NCBI GenBank assembly: GCA_036250225.1
Contig: JAPZLL010000023.1
Span: 518,253-582,252, forward strand
Direction of reading: 5' to 3'
Length of the DNA stretch: 64,000 bases
DNA from: Cercophora sp. LCS_1
Lineage: Eukaryota; Ascomycota; Sordariomycetes; Sordariales; Lasiosphaeriaceae
Position numbers and translations under genes: made by a program. A model generated the notes under the pieces. It saw nothing but the letters and a program-made list of their open reading frames with translations, did not search any database and was not told the origin of the DNA. Shown here piece by piece: positions 11,484 to 23,772 of this stretch; within the stretch, counting starts at the first letter, position 1; every line of letters begins with the position of its first letter.

Positions 11484-14437
11484 ATGGATCGCCCACCGCG
11501 GAGCCTCCCCGAGAACCCGGCACAGGCCAGGCGAGTTGTGGCCGCCGCCGCACTGTCGAACCCGCCCCCTCCGATGCCCAATGTCCGAGATGCGCGCTCG
11601 AATTCGAGTCTGTCGACGTTGGCACCCGTGTCGTCGAGCCAGGTGCTCGCGCTCGCGAGGGAGGCGATGCGGGTAGCGCACGAAAATGAGGCCAAGGCTG
11701 CTGAAGCGAGCGGAGTGAGCGACAACCTGAAGCCAGGTTTGACAATCGATCTGAGCAGAAAACGGATCGAGACGCTGCCGGACGAAATTGTTGACATAAT
11801 AAAGGACGAATTAGAGCGGTAGGGCTTTCGGTCCCGTCCCTCAAGGTGCCCGCGGGCTGTTGCTGATCCAGGCAATGACAGGCTCGCTCTTTCCCACAAC
11901 CAGCTCCAAACTTTTCCCGCACGGTTTTCTGAGTGCACGTCGCTCCGTTATCTCAATGTTCGACAGAACAAGATCAAAGAGTTCCCTCTGGCGGTAAGTT
12001 TGCTGAATCAATCTCCGGTGTGGACCAAATCACTTACCGAAATGGTGGCTAGCTCTGCGATCTAAAGTCGCTCGAGATTCTGGACCTGGGCAGGAACATG
12101 CTCCAGGTCCTTCCCCCAGAAATCGTCAAACTTTCATCACTAAAGGTCTTCTCTCTGCCCAAGAACCAGATCACCGAACTACCGCTATGTCTAGCGGACA
12201 TGCCATCCTTATCCGTAATCAAGCTCGAAGACAATCCTTTGGTGTTCCCACCGCCCGATGTGGTGGGGTTGTACGATCACAGTACCCAGAACGGCGGCAC
12301 TTTGAAGGAGGGCGACATGACCGAGGTTGCGGCCACTGCGCGGATCAAGAAGTTCTTGAAGAAGGCAGCTAGCATGAGCAACCGCGATGCCGACTCGCCA
12401 GGCGAGGACCCGTCCGAGGGCACCGAGACTCCCAGACCCACGATCAAGCGGGTGTTCAGCGGCCGATTCCCCATCAAGGTAAATGGGAATGACGTCCCTG
12501 ACCTCCGCTCCCCGGCATTGCCCCGACCTCCACCTATCCCTACACGTTCCCACTACCGTGGGCTTTCGCAACAAAACACGGCGCAGCGTAGGCCTGGTGT
12601 CATGCCTCTCACAATCGGAAATCCGAATGAGCGGGTCCGTAGCAACTCGGAAACTATCATTCAGACCTCGAGTCGCGAGCGATCAGAGAGCAGGTCTCGT
12701 CGCATGGGCATTGTATCGAAGAAGCCTTCGGAGCTCAGCACTCTTGACGAGATTGAGGTTAATAACCGCTTCAGTCATTATCGCGGCCTCAGTCATGGCT
12801 CTGCAATGCAGGGCGGCGGGGCGGCAATGCAGGTCAAAAGTACCAACCCTGCGAGCCCTGCAGATTCATCTCTGCAGCGGCCCGTCTACGTCCGCAGGCT
12901 TTCTATCTTGCCGGAGCGTAAGCGGGAATCTAAAGTTTACGACCTGGTTGTGGAAGCAGCCAAAGGCATCCTCTATTCTATCTTTCAGATCCACCCCATG
13001 ATCCAGATGCTGATGAGTCTTGCCAACGATGGCACGGCTCGACGTTCGAATCTTGAAATCGTCTTCTACAATACTAATGGTCACGTCGAGGCGCTCGAAG
13101 CAGAGATTCAGAGGCATGACCCTCTGGCAGGAGACGACATGCAGGGCCCGCGGGAAAACGAGAATGTGCAGAGGGCCTGCATCACACTTGTCAACGCCTA
13201 CACCCATGTGTGTTCGCTGCTCATGAGCAATGTCGATCTTTTCCTGAACAATGGCGACCCACGCTACATTCGAACCCTGTTGACACAGCTCTACAATAGT
13301 ATCATGGAGTTGCGCGTCACCTGTTCGCAGGTTCCTCCGGACAACCGCCCGCGCAGCGTTGACGCGCCGATGGATGGTGACACACTCCGACCTCAGCACT
13401 CGCGTGAGAGCTCGTATGCTCCCAGTGTCAGCTCGGTGTCCAGCGGACGACCACGAAACGGGCAGTTTATCTACAATAATAATCTTCGGGTCGCGACCGA
13501 TATGCCAATGGCATATATCAACGGCACCAGTAGGACGGCTACTATTAGCGCTGCTACTCCACGTTCTGGAGAATCCTTCACATCAATAAGCACGTCCGCT
13601 GGACGGTTGGGCGATTTCAATGACGAAGACCGCGCGTTTGAAAAGATATTCTTATCTCTGCAGAAGTCCTCCGACCTGCTTATGCGCATTCTCCCTGGCC
13701 TGATCGGACAGTTCACGACCTCCCTGAAGAACGCCCAGGCGCATCACGGACCGGAGCATCACATCACACTGTGTTGGAAAGCGCTGATTGCCAAGTGCAA
13801 CGCATCCATTCAGCAGACCGAGTGGCTGAAGTCGAAACTGTCGTCAATCAAGCTCAAGGAGCCTGGCATCCGGACCCAACCTGGCTTTTGGGCACTCTGC
13901 AACAACTTTGTCGAAGCGTGGTACAAATTCATCCGAAAGAGTATTCAAGTGCAGAGTGACATCCAGCTGCCGATCGACACGAAACAACGGTTGCGTCCTG
14001 TACAGCAGAGTATGAAGGAGACAGGGGAGCTTATGCTATCATCACCTTGGGCCTACTTTGCCCGTTTACAGAGCCCCGAGGGGGGCGTAACGAGCCCGTA
14101 CAGCACGCACTCCAACACGCCTGTGCCGTTGCCGATGACGCCGCAGAGCGCAGCGCTGGGGCCGGCAGTTCAAGCGACAGTCCCGTCTACGCCCCAAAGC
14201 GGCTCATTCGCAGCGGCCTTTACCGGTAACGTCTTTGAGCGGGCTGACGCCTTGATCTCTATGGGAGGTCTCTCTCGCACGGGGACGATGAACTCGACGT
14301 CGACAGCCAGTCTCAACTCGATCAGCAGTACGTTGTCCTCGCACGACGGTGTCCTCACGCCATCATCGGCCCTGAGTCCGGGCCCGATGGGTCCTCTGGC
14401 GTTTCGGTTGAACAATGGCAGCAAAGTGGGATTTTAG
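11484..14437 (+). CDS. Sog2-like leucine-rich-repeat protein of the RAM/MOR kinase pathway, 943 aa
   Basis: Exons 11484-11818, 11882-11993 and 12053-14437. Residues ~85-230 hold leucine-rich repeats split by the two introns (LTIDLSRKRIETLPDEI; LALSHNQLQTFP; LRYLNVRQNKIKEFP; LEILDLGRNMLQVLPPEI; LKVFSLPKNQITELP). A low-complexity Ser/Arg linker follows, then the long helical SOG2 domain (KVYDLVVEAAKGILYSIFQI onward) and a Ser/Pro-rich tail. In yeast Sog2 acts with the NDR kinase Cbk1 in polarity, cell separation and hyphal growth. The start is the first ATG in frame after GTGTTAGTG. The 5' LRR region is interrupted twice while the rest is one exon. Confidence is high for the LRR plus SOG2 architecture. 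Confidence 0.85.
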
Positions 14438-15146
14438 TGAGCGACGTACGCTGGGCTGTGTTGCATTTGGCGTCGAGTGACTTTTCCGATATACCAAGAG
14501 CCTATTTTTCCTGCTGGGCGGTTCACATTCTTTTCTAGGCATCTTGGAGGGTCAAAGTTAGCCGGCGGGCTTTTATCTTTGGAGCATTGGAGCACGGCGT
14601 TTCTTGTTGCTTGAAGCATCTCGTGGTCATGGTTAGACAGGTGTGCATCTATAATGTGTATTTTACGTGAACCTGACGGATACGGACGCATGGGGGTCAT
14701 TTTAGGGGGGTATGTTAGATAGGCACTGGGGCGATGTTACGTGGAGAGACGGAGGAGCATAATATATGTATTGTGAGATTGTAAATGGGAATCAGACCGA
14801 CTGAGATGACTTGCTCTCTTGGGGTTGTGCAGCTCCCTCAAAGACCAAACGACTGCTCAGGGCCTCTTGAACTTGGCGGTTGAAGTGAGGCTGGCCTATA
14901 TCTCCTCGGATAAGATGACGTGCATATCACAGCTCACTCGCCTAGATCGACCCCTCCGAGCCGCATCCCGCATTCCCCGCACCACCACCACCCACCCGTT
15001 CGATCACCTGCTCCAAAACTCCAACCCCAAGCTTCAGCCTCTTCTGACACCTCCAGCACGACACCAAACGTCCACTCAAAGTCTCCACCATTATCAACAC
15101 CACTACATCCACACCCCATCATCACTGTCATCAGCAACAAAAAACA
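14438..15146. other. Intergenic region between Sog2 and BLOC-1 subunit genes
   Basis: Tandem intergenic stretch holding the Sog2 3' UTR and the promoter of the next gene. The frame at 14819-15370 is a low-complexity Pro/Thr/His reading of the CCA-rich leader and was not accepted as a gene. Confidence 0.5.
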
Positions 15147-15827
15147 ATGTTCTCCTCCCTCCTCCCCTTCCGCACCTCCACCTCTCAACCCCCCTCCGTA
15201 ACAACAGACACATCTCCCCCTTCCCAATCCCATCCCCAATACCGTTCCTCCTCCTCCTCGGCACCGCCCTCATCCTCCTTATCTCCCACATCCACGTCCA
15301 CGTCCACGTCCGCCACAGGCGCAACGCGGAAAACACCCACCTCCCCACCAACTTCGACATCCACCCGTAGCAATGCCCAGCCCACGCCGCAGATATCAAA
15401 CCAACGTCAAATCGACGAAGCCCGCAACGCCGTCGTCGCATCGATAGGCAACATGCTCGACCGCGAGCTCTCCGGGCGCGCGGCCCTGCTGCACGCGAAT
15501 AACACCGCTATTGAAAAGCAGGAGCGGGATGTAAGCAAGGCGGTCGAAGGACTGAAGAGGGAGAATGATCGATTGGCTAAACTGGCGGGGGAGCATGCGA
15601 AGAAGGTTAAAGAGATTGGGAATGTGCAGAATTGGGCGGAGATGTTGGAGAGGGAGTTTCTGATTATTGAGGAGACGTTGCGGTTGGCTAATGGTGGGGG
15701 GAGTGATGGGGGAAGTGAGTGTGGGAGTGATTGTAGTTGTGGGAGGAGCGAGGACGGGGAGGAGAATGATAGAGGGGTGAGACCTGAGAGGGTACCGTTG
15801 CCCGAGGCTGTGGGGGATGGGTTGTGA
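15147..15827 (+). CDS. BLOC-1 subunit 1 / GCN5L1-like protein, 226 aa
   Basis: Single exon. Residues 1-80 are Ser/Thr/Pro-rich low complexity. Residues ~88-180 form a continuous amphipathic helix typical of the GCN5L1 (BLOC1S1) family, with the hallmark KVKEIGNVQNWAEMLEREF near the end. In animals the equivalent motif is KEIGDVENWARSIE. The C-terminal tail is acidic and Gly/Ser-rich with a Cys cluster (SECGSDCSC). BLOC-1 subunits are small coiled-coil proteins that work in endosomal sorting; the animal protein also affects mitochondrial acetylation. The fungal role is less defined. Family assignment is good; function is inferred. Confidence 0.72.
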   Translation: MFSSLLPFRTSTSQPPSVTTDTSPPSQSHPQYRSSSSSAPPSSSLSPTSTSTSTSATGATRKTPTSPPTSTSTRSNAQPTPQISNQRQIDEARNAVVASIGNMLDRELSGRAALLHANNTAIEKQERDVSKAVEGLKRENDRLAKLAGEHAKKVKEIGNVQNWAEMLEREFLIIEETLRLANGGGSDGGSECGSDCSCGRSEDGEENDRGVRPERVPLPEAVGDGL

Positions 15828-16024
15828 GGTTTGTCATGGAAGGGAGTAATGATGTTATGATGTTACGATTTATGAATGGGTGGTTTAGTCGGATTGCTTT
15901 GGTTCGTCTATCCTGTCTCATCGTCATCGGGGTTGGAGATCACCATCTCTTAACTAGCCCTATATGTGATAATATACATGAATGCGTTTTCGCGGCTTGA
16001 AGTGTTTGTAACGGGTCCCTGGGC

Positions 16025-17035
16025 TTAGATGAGGCCGGGCAGCATGGTGTAGCGCTTCTTCTTGTACCGGTCACCGAACTCGGCACGGAGCGCCTTCTCC
16101 TTGCCGCGCGACCAGTCCCGCATGTAGACAATGCCACCCGAGATAAAGAGAACCACGGCCCAGCTGCGGCTGATGAAGATGACACCCACCCACGCGAGAA
16201 CCTCGAACATGTAGTTGGGGCTGGTGACGAGGCCGCTGCCAATGCAGTTGGGGATGCCCTTCTCGGTACCGCCGGGCTTGCGAAGGCTGGCCAAGTGCTG
16301 GTGGACGATCCAGTTGCACACCTCGCCAATGACGAAGAGGGCGATGCCAAAGTAGTCGAGGCCGGTCAGCTCATTCCTGCTCGAGAGCGAGCCGGGAGCA
16401 TAGATGTCCCAGGCCGAAAGGAGACCAGCAAAGATCCAGTAGAAAGCCGAGTTCCGGAAGATGTTCCACGCAGGCATGGTGTTGGCCGAGAACTTGTGCA
16501 CAAACAGTGTCTCATACTCGCGCTTGAGGAAGTGGATCTGGAAGAGGGCGAAAAGGAGCCATTGAACTTGCGTCACGGGGGTCTCGGCCTCGTTCTTATA
16601 GACGTAGGGAGCGAAGCGGTAGATGTAGGGGCGAACGTAGGGGATGAGGGCGTGGAATAGGATAGGCCCGAAGTACTCAATGACGAAGACCGTGCGCCAG
16701 GCAATCTGAGGACCTATGTGGGAGTGTAAGTAAGGTTAATCGAAATAAGGACGCGGGACGTCGGGTTGCCTACCCAAGTCCTTGACGACCAGCTCCCCAG
16801 TTTTGACGACACCAGCCTCCTCGCGGAGAAGGGCCTTTCTATTCTTCAGCGTCTTCTTGGTGGTAGGGTCGAAGAGACCAATGCGGTTGAAGTCGCTGAA
16901 GCCAGTTTGGCGGGCAATCAGGATCTTGGCGTCTTCGACGGTGGCATCGCGGGGCAAATCGACGGTTGCCGGAAGCTTCTTGATCGGCTTCTTGGGGGCT
17001 CGGTTGGAGAGCTTGAGGGTTAGGTTGGAAGACAT
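16025..17035 (-). CDS. TSC13: Very-long-chain enoyl-CoA reductase (Tsc13), 316 aa
   Basis: Exons 17035-16774 and 16713-16025 join in frame (KDLG/PQIAW). The N-terminal ~85 residues are the ubiquitin-like domain of the TECR/Tsc13 family (ATVEDAKILIARQTGFSDFN). Several membrane helices follow, then the steroid-reductase-type C-terminal domain (CNWIVHQHLASLR, GSGLVTSPNYMFEVLAWVGV, RYKKKRYTMLPGLI). The enzyme reduces trans-2-enoyl-CoA with NADPH in the last step of each very-long-chain fatty acid elongation cycle at the ER, feeding ceramide synthesis. The length is that of the family. The long open frame on the opposite strand is a shadow. Start: the first ATG, MSSNLTLKL. Confidence 0.93.
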
Positions 17036-17961
17036 CTTTGCTGGTTGTAGCCACTCCAGTTCAAAATGAGAGCAAAAAGCAGTCAGAAAGAAGACGGCGC
17101 GAGACGGTCAGACGTCCTCAATAGGAAGACAAAAATTCGGTGACTAGAGTGGGTGATGCGACAAAACCGAAAAAGATGCCTCGGAATTTGCCCTTTGGGT
17201 CCTCAATTGGCAGGGATCACAGTTGGTTGAATTGGCTCGTGCGCTAACGACGGCAGGACCCGACACGCCCCGGTCAGGCGGTGAAGCTTCCAAAGGGCTT
17301 GGCTTCACCAAGCTGAAATTCACGGCTCCCATTTTGTAATCAACAAGCTTTGTTGTGTCTGGGTGATACTTGGCCACTTTGTGGGGTCCAGGGCCTAAAT
17401 GTAGCCCACATTTTCACACCAAGATGGGTCCGGGCGGTTGACCTTGGTTGACTTGAGCATGCGGGAGCTCCTTGGGGTGTCTGCTGAGGAGAAGCTGAGG
17501 TGGGGTGTCAAGGAAATCTCAACAGAAAAATGCCCTTATGCATTGTTTACCACCCCCTTTCCAAATATGTAAATAAAGCTATGTGAAAGCAACTTTAGTT
17601 CGGATACTTGTATTAATATTTGCTAACGTGATTAATATGATACTTGTGATTAGAAGCACGGTGCTTTACCCTCAGACGCGCCTGAAAGCTCGGGCGGCAG
17701 TATCTTCTGTCTACAATTGACCGCCTCAGTGACCCACACATTCTCTGCCGCATCCCACCCGATCTCCAACTTTTTTTTCCGATAACGATTATCGGCAATC
17801 TCGATCAACTTGCGAAACTTCGTTTGACAACATTGTTTTGTCGCGTTTCCGGCGAACAACCACCCCACACTTTCCGGGGAAACCTGGCTAACCTGAACAG
17901 ATAATTCTTATCGGCCTGATCTGCAACGCCCATCGAAAAGCCCAAGTCGCGAACCGTCAAC
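17036..17961. promoter_or_regulatory. Divergent promoter region between TSC13 and MTR4
   Basis: About 0.9 kb separates the two divergent start codons. No gene was seen here. An AT-rich patch lies near 17560-17640, midway between the two genes. No specific binding site is claimed. Confidence 0.4.
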
Positions 17962-20900
17962 ATGGACGAGCTTTTCGATGTTTTCAGCGAGCCGGCGCGC
18001 GCTCCCAAGAAGCGCAAGGCCCCAACCGAACCTGCTGCCGAGGCAGTCAGTTCAGACCACGCCGACACAGAACAGCATGACGAGGAAATGGCCGATGTTG
18101 AGGACGATGAGGAGGAAGAGGATGACAGCTCTGTTGAAACACAGGGCGACAACAAGCGTCGCAAAAAGACAACTGCCGAGGCCGAGCCCGTTCTGACAGA
18201 CTCCTTCCAGACGGCCGAACTGAGAGAAGTTTCCGGAGCACAGGGCTTCGCAGCAGCCCAAGAACCAGAGTCGCTTGTGCTATCCCATAATATTCAGCAT
18301 CAAGTCGCACTCCCGCCAGACCTTGATTACGAATACATTCCCTTGTCGCATCACCAGGCGCCTCAAGAACCTGCACGGTCGTACCCATTCAAGCTTGACC
18401 CTTTCCAGAGCCTTTCTATCGCTTCGATCGAACGTGAAGAGAGCGTGCTCGTTTCGGCGCATACCAGTGCTGGCAAGACGGTGGTGGCCGAGTATGCTAT
18501 CGCACAGAGTTTGAAGAAAAACCAGAGGGTCATTTACACCAGTCCCATCAAGGCCCTGAGCAACCAGAAATTCCGCGACTTTCAGGCAGAATTTGGCGAT
18601 GTTGGTCTGATGACTGGTGATGTCACAATCAACCCCACAGCGAGCTGTCTCGTCATGACGACCGAGATTTTGCGCTCTATGCTGTATCGTGGCTCCGAGA
18701 TCATGCGCGAAGTTGGCTGGGTTATTTTCGACGAAATCCACTATATGCGCGATGCTACAAGAGGTGTCGTATGGGAAGAGACGATCATCCTGCTGCCTGA
18801 TAAGGTTCGCTATGTCTTCCTTTCGGCCACTATTCCCAACGCCATGCAGTTCGCCGAGTGGATCGCAAAGATCCATCGCCAGGCGTGCCACGTCGTGTAC
18901 ACGGACTTCCGGCCCACTCCATTGCAAAACTACTTCTTCCCTGCCGGCGGCAAGGGCATCCTCTTGATCGTTGACGAAAAAGGCAACTTCAAGGAGAACA
19001 ATTTCGCACAAGCTATGGCGATGATCGAGGCCAACAAGGGCGATGATCCTGCCGACTGGAAGGCGAAGCAGAAGGGAAGAGGCAAGCACAAGAAGATCAA
19101 CAAGGGCGGCGACCGTTCGGATGATAAATCGGATATCAGGAAGATTATAACGATGATTATGAAACGGAACTTCCAGCCCGTCATTGTCTTCAATTTCAGC
19201 AAGAGAGAGTGTGAGGAGCTCGCCCTCAAGTGCTCCTCCCTGAAATTCAACAAAGAGGACGAAGTCACATTGGTTGATCAAGTCTTTGAGAATGCTCTCC
19301 GTACACTTTCTGACGAGGACAGGGGTCTTCCTCAGATTGCCAACATTCTTCCCTTGCTGAGGAAGGGTGTCGGCGTCCATCATGGTGGCCTGTTGCCCAT
19401 CCTCAAGGAGACAATCGAGATTCTGTTCCAGGAAGGGTTGATCAAGGTGCTCTTTGCTACCGAGACCTTCTCCATCGGCCTCAACATGCCGGCGAGAACG
19501 GTCGTCTTCACTGGAGTTAAGAAGTTCGATGGAGTCAAGCAAAGACCTCTGACATCCTCCGAGTATGTACAGATGGCCGGCAGAGCCGGACGTCGTGGTC
19601 TCGACGACCGTGGTATCGTCATCATGATGATCGACGACAAGCTGGAGCCGGATACGGCCCGGGCTATCGTTGTGGGACAACAAGATCGTCTCAACTCGGC
19701 CTTCTACCTCGGCTACAACATGATTCTGAACCTACTCCGTATTGAGGCCATCTCCCCAGAGTTCATGCTGGAGCGGTGCTTCTTTCAGTTCCAGAACTCG
19801 GCTAGCGTCCCAGAGCTCGAACGTGATCTCATCACACTGCAACAGGAGAGGGATGGTATGATCATTCCTGATGAGCACACGGTCAAAGACTACTACAACG
19901 TGCGCTCGCAAGTTGAAGAGTATACGAAGGACATGCTCGCCGTCACCCAGCAGCCGGCAAACTGCATGGATTTCCTCCAACCCGGTCGGCTCGTCAAGAT
20001 CAAGAGCCCTTCTGGGACAGAATACGGCTGGGGAGCCATCGTCAACTTTGTGCAGCGCAAAGCGCCAAAGCCAACAGACCCGCCATACAAGCCTAATGAA
20101 TCTTGTTTCATTGATGTTCTGTTGAAGGTCAGCCCCGACAGCCCCGACTTTAGCTCTAACGTCAAGCCCTTCAAGGCAATGCCCGAAGGTGTCAAGCCTG
20201 AGAAGTCTGGCCAGAAGGGCAGGTGGGAGGTTGTGCCTTGTTTCCTTTCATGCATGAGTGCTATCGGCCAAGTCCGCATGTTCCTTGCAGGAAAGCTAGA
20301 GACCCAGCAACAGAAAAACGAGGCTGGCAATTCGCTGGAGGAAACCTTCCGGCGTTTGGGCGAAATCCCTAGTTTGGACCCTGTTGAGAACATGGGAATC
20401 AAGGATGAGAGTTTCAAGAAACTCGTCCGCAAGATCGAAGTCCTCGAGTCTCGCCTTGTCTCCAACCCCATGCACGGCTCGCCGCTCCTGCCAGAACTGT
20501 ACGAGAGATACGCGCACAAGATTGCTCTGGGCGAGAAGATCAAAGAGAAGAAGAAGGCGCTCACAAAGGCTCACAACATCTCGCAGCTCGATGAGCTCAA
20601 GTCAAGAAAGCGCGTCCTTCGCAGACTGGGCTTCATCAACGAGTCGGAAGTTGTGCAGATGAAGGCTCGCGTCGCCTGTGAGATTTCGTCGACCGAGGGT
20701 CACGAACTTCTCATCGCCGAGCTCATGTTCAACGGCTTCTTCAACGAGATGACGCCCGAGCTGGCCGCCGCCATTCTCAGCTGCTTCGTGTTTGACGAGA
20801 GAATCGACACGGAGGAGCTCAAGCCAGACCTGGCCAAGCCATTCCGCGAGATCCAGGCGCAAGCAAGGAAGATTGCCAAGGTCACCTTAGAGAGCAAGCT

Positions 20901-21247
20901 GGAGATCAACGAGGAGGAGTACGTGGGCAAGCTGAAGTGGCAGCTGATGGAGACTGTGCGCGCATGGACCAGCGGCAAGTCATTTGCAGATATCTGGTAA
21001 GTCAAGTTTCCGCATGTTCCCTCGCTCCTTGGAAACACACACAAGCAAAGATGTTAACCGTAGCAGCAAAATGACGACTGTGTATGAGGGTTCCTTGATC
21101 CGTCTGTTCCGTAGACTCGAGGAGCTTCTTAGGCAGATGGCCGAGGCGGCTAAGGTGATGGGGAGCGAGGAACTCAAGACCAAGTTCGAGGTTGCTCTGT
21201 CCAAGGTCAAGCGCGACATTGTCTCGTTCAACAGTCTGTACCTTTGA
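17962..21247 (+). CDS. MTR4: ATP-dependent RNA helicase Mtr4/Dob1 (exosome cofactor), 1071 aa
   Basis: Exons 17962-20996 and 21067-21247; the intron splits a Cys codon and restores the conserved C terminus (KMTTVYEGSLIRLFRRLEEL...FNSLYL). An acidic, Lys-rich N terminus is followed by a Ski2-like helicase core: AHTSAGKT (Walker A, ~167-174), FDEIHYMRD (DEIH, ~257), LSATIPNAMQFAEWI, HHGGLLP and QMAGRAGRRGLDDRG. Then come the arch/KOW insertion (NCMDFLQPGRLVKIKSPSG) and the C-terminal DSHCT helical domain. Mtr4 unwinds RNA for the nuclear exosome, in and outside TRAMP, in rRNA processing and RNA surveillance. Length matches yeast Mtr4 closely. Translation without splicing would stop right after FADIW and lose the conserved last 60 residues. 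Confidence 0.95.
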
Positions 21248-21687
21248 GTTTGTTGACTGACCACCTAGGTATGTTTGTGGTTTGTAGATAGTATTCCCCG
21301 TCCTTGGCGGATGGCTGCATTCGATGGAGTTTTGGGCGTTGGGAGCGGGAAAATGGAGAATACCATTCTCTATGCGGTATTATAGATTCTGTAGTTTAGG
21401 TAGCTAGTTTCCCTCTGGCGGATGACTGGGCTTTTGCCCGGTCACAGATCAGGCGCGTGCATTCGAGGGGGCGGGGGTCATCAAGACTCAGCAGTCTACC
21501 AGCCTCGTTGCTGATGCAGTACTTCCGCCCGGTCTTGATGCGTCATTCCGATGTTTCCGCGCTCGGATGAAATGCCACAAAACCGGGAGCACCGGCCACG
21601 TGTATTGCCTTTCATCCAATACACAAACACATCCAAGGTTTCCATCCTCTCTCACGGCACCAAAGGCCTTTATCCCATCTTGGTGTC

Positions 21688-22695
21688 TTATCGTATACCC
21701 AGCGCCTTCCTCAACACCTCAATGTTCTTATTCCACTCCAACCACACAAGACCCTGCAACACCGAATCCGCCAAATCATCCCGTTTATCACCCATCCTCT
21801 CACCACCCCTCTTCCTCCCACCCAAAAACGTCTCAACCTCCATCCTAACCTCCTCATTCCCAATCTCCAACCGCCCAGGCCTCGCCAAAATCTCCCTCAC
21901 AATCGCAACCTTCCTCCTCTTCCCCTCAACCCCTTTATACCCAATCCCATTCCCTCCCTCCTCCCCTCCATCCCCTACTTTCCCATCCAACAAACCCTTC
22001 ACGCCCCACTCCCTCCCTTCAACCAACGACCCCATGGCAACAGCCTCACTCCCAATAGCGAAATTCGCAACCCGTGCCGGCGGTATGGGAACGATCTCTC
22101 CGTTCCAGAGTTTCAGGTGCTGTAATGTGGCAAACACGCTGTAGAGCATTGCTTCGAGGGTGTTTACGCGGATTGTCCATTCTTGGATCTCGGAACGGCC
22201 TGCGGTTCGGTGCCGTTGGCGCTCGATGAGGATGTGTGTTGGGCTGAGAGGGAGGAGGTAGTTGTCGATGAGGGAGAGGGTGAGGGTTGCGAGTGTTGAG
22301 GGGGCGAAGTCTTGTTGTTTTTTGCCATTCCGGTCATGGTTTTTAGAGGACGATGAGGGGAGGAGGGAGAGGCGTTGCCATTTGTGGAGAGTGCCTAACG
22401 TTGGACCTGGGGGCTCAGGGGTCTCCTTGAGTGAGGGTGAGGTTGGGATGGAGGGTAAGGATGGAGGCGGAGTGAGTAGGCTAAAGGCAAAGTTGCGGAT
22501 CCCTAGGTCGATGCTGAGGATCCGGGTTGATGGTGGGGGGGGTTTGTGTGAGATGAGGGCGGTTGTGATGCTCTCGACGATGTCTTGTTTTCGGCCGGCT
22601 ACGGGGAGACCGCACCGGAGACCGATGGTTTTTAGGGTGCTGACTTTGAGGTCGGCGAGGCGAAGGAGGTGGGATTTGCTGAGGGTTGGTGCCAT
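21688..22695 (-). CDS. Mitochondrial Holliday-junction resolvase Ydc2/Cce1, 335 aa
   Basis: Single exon. The N terminus carries a SAP-like helix-loop-helix (LLRLADLKVSTLKTIGLRCG). Next is the RNase H-like resolvase fold: ILSIDLGIRNFAF (first catalytic Asp), HILIERQRHRTAGR (Glu) and a C-terminal KRDDLADSVLQGLVWLEWN (Asp pair). These match Ydc2 of fission yeast and Cce1 of budding yeast, which cut four-way junctions in mitochondrial DNA. I chose MAPTLSKSHLL at 22695. The frame is open a further 87 codons upstream, but that stretch has no family resemblance. Convergent with MTR4. A fungus-specific low-complexity insertion (Gly/Glu) sits before the last motif. Confidence 0.88.
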   Translation of the reverse strand: MAPTLSKSHLLRLADLKVSTLKTIGLRCGLPVAGRKQDIVESITTALISHKPPPPSTRILSIDLGIRNFAFSLLTPPPSLPSIPTSPSLKETPEPPGPTLGTLHKWQRLSLLPSSSSKNHDRNGKKQQDFAPSTLATLTLSLIDNYLLPLSPTHILIERQRHRTAGRSEIQEWTIRVNTLEAMLYSVFATLQHLKLWNGEIVPIPPARVANFAIGSEAVAMGSLVEGREWGVKGLLDGKVGDGGEEGGNGIGYKGVEGKRRKVAIVREILARPGRLEIGNEEVRMEVETFLGGRKRGGERMGDKRDDLADSVLQGLVWLEWNKNIEVLRKALGIR

Positions 22696-23710
22696 TCCAT
22701 GTGTTCGCGGGGTTGTGAGATTCAGGGGCTGTTCGTTGTTGTGGTGTTCAGCTTTGCTTGGGGGCTGATTCCTCCGGAGTATCCGGGCTTTTGGATTTTC
22801 TATTTTTACAGTGATAGTGTAACTACGTCTCGGGTGATCTTGGGGTGGCAAGAAGTTTCCTTTATCATATACGTCGGATGTTTCGTTGAGGAGGTCGTTC
22901 ACCTGCCAAGAACAGTGGTAGGAGACAACCAACCATCTTGTCCGTTGTTTTGGCAACCAAGTTCCTCACAAAGAATTCAGCTTCCTGTTAGAACCTACGA
23001 GATATTTGGATTATAACCGAGGAAACATCCAAACCTTGATAATATTTAACGGTACTTCGAAGGTATAAAAATATCATCCACATTCTTTCAGGAGGGAAAC
23101 CTGCCGATGAGAGCGCTCAAAGTGTGCCAACGACACCCAGCGCATCGATTTGTTGGTGACACCATGGGCGATTACAAACCCCTGTCACTCCATCTCCTCG
23201 GAAGTGGGACCGAGGCCTATCGGTGATGCGGGGCAGCCGAACGAATTGGAACAATAATCTGAGTTCGCAAAGAACAGCCCCCAAGAAACAGAGGGGTAGC
23301 TTGCAGCTTGCAGCTCAAAGCCAAGACCAGCTCCTGCTTATCTGAGCATCTTGTGTGCCCCGAATGCAGGCTTTCCGGCTTATTCTGCAGTTGCTGATTA
23401 AACATCAACGTTGCGCTCTCTTAGGATTGGCTGTGGTGCATTTGGAATTCAATACCAGGACACACGCTAGAACTCGGCTGCTGGTGAGCTTGCTGGGGTC
23501 CCCATCCCGTCTTCCGTCTCGGGTGGAACGTCGCGCGAAGCCGCGAAGGTCGGAATCCGAACTAGGGACGCAGCTCTTGCGCCATCGCATATCGAGAATT
23601 GTCATTCTGCAGGGCCGGCTGCTGCACAGGATCAGTCAGAAACAAACCCACCGCTCTACCACCCACCTACTACGACGCTGTCTGAGTGGGCGCAGCCTCG
23701 TTCGGCTTCT

Positions 23711-23722
23711 GTATATATAATA
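23711..23722 (+). promoter_or_regulatory. TATA-like element before glutathione reductase
   Basis: The sequence gtatatataata lies about 50 bp upstream of the mitochondrial-form start codon at 23773. Position and composition fit a TATA box, but no transcript start is known. Confidence 0.35.
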
Positions 23723-23772
23723 CCCGTCCTGACCCCTCTACCCCGCCATCCTTTGTTTTTAGAACGATACCC

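Noticed and set aside
18280..19683. 467-codon open frame antisense to MTR4
   Set aside because: Shadow of the helicase core; composition is that of a reverse-complemented gene.
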